From Paenirhizobium cremeum (GTDB lineage: Bacteria; Pseudomonadota; Alphaproteobacteria; Rhizobiales; Rhizobiaceae): a stretch of DNA of 64,000 nt. Numbering within the stretch: the stretch's first letter is position 1; every line of letters begins with the position of its first letter. Where the stretch lies: assembly GCF_022884085.1 (NCBI RefSeq), contig NZ_JAGGCS010000003.1, positions 95,437 to 159,436 of the forward strand, given 5' to 3'. Shown one piece after another: positions 63,220-64,000 of the stretch. The position numbers were made by a program, and so were the translations under genes. The notes beneath the pieces were generated by a model, which was given only the letters and a program-made list of their open reading frames with translations, did no database searches and was not told where the DNA came from.

Positions 63220-63681
63220 GTGAGCTTGGTCACTTGGACGTTCATCTTCGGACTGGTCGCGGTCTTCGCGTATTATTCGACGCGCATGACGAAGCGGGCC
63301 GCCGAGGACAATCTGCATGACACGGGCCTCGCCATCATGGAATTCGGCCGCGCTTTTCCCAAGGAGGCGATCCGCAGCCTGCATGCCACGGCGGATGGCA
63401 AGGCCGTTTTCGTGCGCCTGCATGACAACAAGGCGGGCTTCATGCGCAGTCTCCGGGGCCACTATGCCTGCCATCTGATCGAGCCGGGCACAGTCCGGGT
63501 GCGCGATCTGCCCGATGGTCGTGGCTTCTCGATCGAATTCCTCGACGCACCCTTCCACAATGGCGACTTCACCTTTGCCACGCCGGCGGAAGCAGCCGAA
63601 GTCTCGCTCTGGCTTCTTGGGAATTACGTCGCTCCGGCCGGACGCGACGCGCCGTCTGCCGGCGCGCTGCCAACGGGCTGA
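63220..63681 (+). CDS. Membrane-anchored protein of unknown function
   Basis: This 153-residue protein is read from GTG 63220 after GGAGG (63209-63213). One N-terminal span (about 4-20, TWTFIFGLVAVFAYY) is followed by a basic stop-transfer (TRMTKRAAED) and a cytoplasmic or periplasmic domain with HDTGLAIMEFGRAFPKEAIR and HDNKAGFMRSLRGHYACH. Conserved-looking but not recognised. Earlier starts lack ribosome sites. Confidence 0.7.
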   Translation: MSLVTWTFIFGLVAVFAYYSTRMTKRAAEDNLHDTGLAIMEFGRAFPKEAIRSLHATADGKAVFVRLHDNKAGFMRSLRGHYACHLIEPGTVRVRDLPDGRGFSIEFLDAPFHNGDFTFATPAEAAEVSLWLLGNYVAPAGRDAPSAGALPTG

Positions 63682-63703
63682 ATTTCACCGGAACAGGAAA
63701 GTC

Positions 63704-64000
63704 TCAGCGGTCGCCAGTCTCGAGCCAGGCCTTGCAGTCTGCAAGCGCGCGGGCGGCGATGAGCTGCCGCTTCATGATTGTCTTGTCCTTGCCGCGAAAG
63801 CGTTTGACGCCCTCCGGCTTGACGATCGAGCCCGGTTCGAGTTCGGGGAACAGGCCGAAATTGATGTTCATAGGCTGGAACGAGCGCTTGCCCGGTTCCT
63901 CATCATTGACGATATGCCCGCCGGTGATGTGGTTCAGCAGGGAACCGAGCGCCGTCGTCGCCGGCGGCAACCGGACCGGCTCGCCCTTGCGTTCCGCTGC
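63704..64000 (-). CDS. trmFO: tRNA (uracil-5)-methyltransferase TrmFO, C-terminal part
   Basis: The last 98 codons and stop of trmFO (the frame continues past the right edge). TrmFO uses methylene-tetrahydrofolate and FAD to form ribothymidine 54 in tRNA. Recognised from [31 protein letters not shown] and [17 protein letters not shown]. It converges with the unknown membrane-anchored gene. Confidence 0.9.
   Translation of the reverse strand, partial: AAERKGEPVRLPPATTALGSLLNHITGGHIVNDEEPGKRSFQPMNINFGLFPELEPGSIVKPEGVKRFRGKDKTIMKRQLIAARALADCKAWLETGDR

Overview
The window looks like a chromosomal segment of a Rhizobiaceae alphaproteobacterium (Rhizobium, Agrobacterium, Ensifer or a close relative). 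The evidence is the high G+C, the rhizobial exoR gene next to tolC, popZ and valS, and the run nagZ-scpA-scpB-tatABC-serS-surE-pcm-yajC-secDF. No rRNA or tRNA gene, IS element or CRISPR array was seen.

Positions 1 to about 30,050 are the late half of a prophage, cut off by the left edge of the window. The order is: a gpZ-like tail protein; a terminase-proximal region with short iterated repeats (cos-like); small and large terminase; portal; gpW joiner; ClpP-like head protease with a probable nested scaffold; decoration protein; major capsid; and joiner/completion proteins. A Mu-type contractile tail follows: DUF2635, sheath, tube, frameshifted gp41/gp42 chaperone, tape measure, gpN (split), hub gpP, spike gp45, gp46, gp47, gp48, fibre and beta-helix tailspike. 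The phage is therefore a lambda-type head on a Mu-type myovirus tail. Integrase, repressor and replication genes are not in the window and presumably lie to the left.

The tail genes are followed by accessory and lysis genes. These are an acyltransferase on the opposite strand, an endolysin and small holin-like protein, a cadherin-like/SGNH esterase, a lipoprotein and a zinc-ribbon protein on the minus strand, a spanin-like pair, a DUF1515 coiled-coil membrane protein, and two small paralogous ORFs. Last comes a minus-strand operon of an SRAP protein, a 51-residue Cys/His mini-protein and a 29-residue membrane peptide. Tandem 10-bp repeats near 30,072 may mark the right attachment region.

From about 30.3 kb the sequence is host core genome: a small exported protein, a PIMT-like methyltransferase, tolC, popZ, valS, a FadL-type porin behind an AT-rich control region, exoR, xthA and erpA (minus strand), dgt, argS, a 951-residue SPOR protein, nagZ, scpA, scpB, an orphan ABC ATPase, tatA, tatB, tatC, serS, surE, pcm, an NlpD-like LysM/M23 lipoprotein, a DUF815 ATPase (minus strand), yajC, fused secDF, NDUFAF3-like and NDUFAF6-like proteins, a membrane-anchored unknown, and the C-terminal end of trmFO (minus strand, cut by the right edge). 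Many of these genes sit head to tail with ATGA-type overlaps, so they are probably co-transcribed in a few operons for envelope growth, export and chromosome segregation.

The most interesting points are the phage set for altering, binding and possibly de-esterifying a surface polysaccharide, the SRAP mini-operon, a textbook -1 slippery heptamer in the tail chaperone gene, and the nested inverted repeats before the FadL gene.
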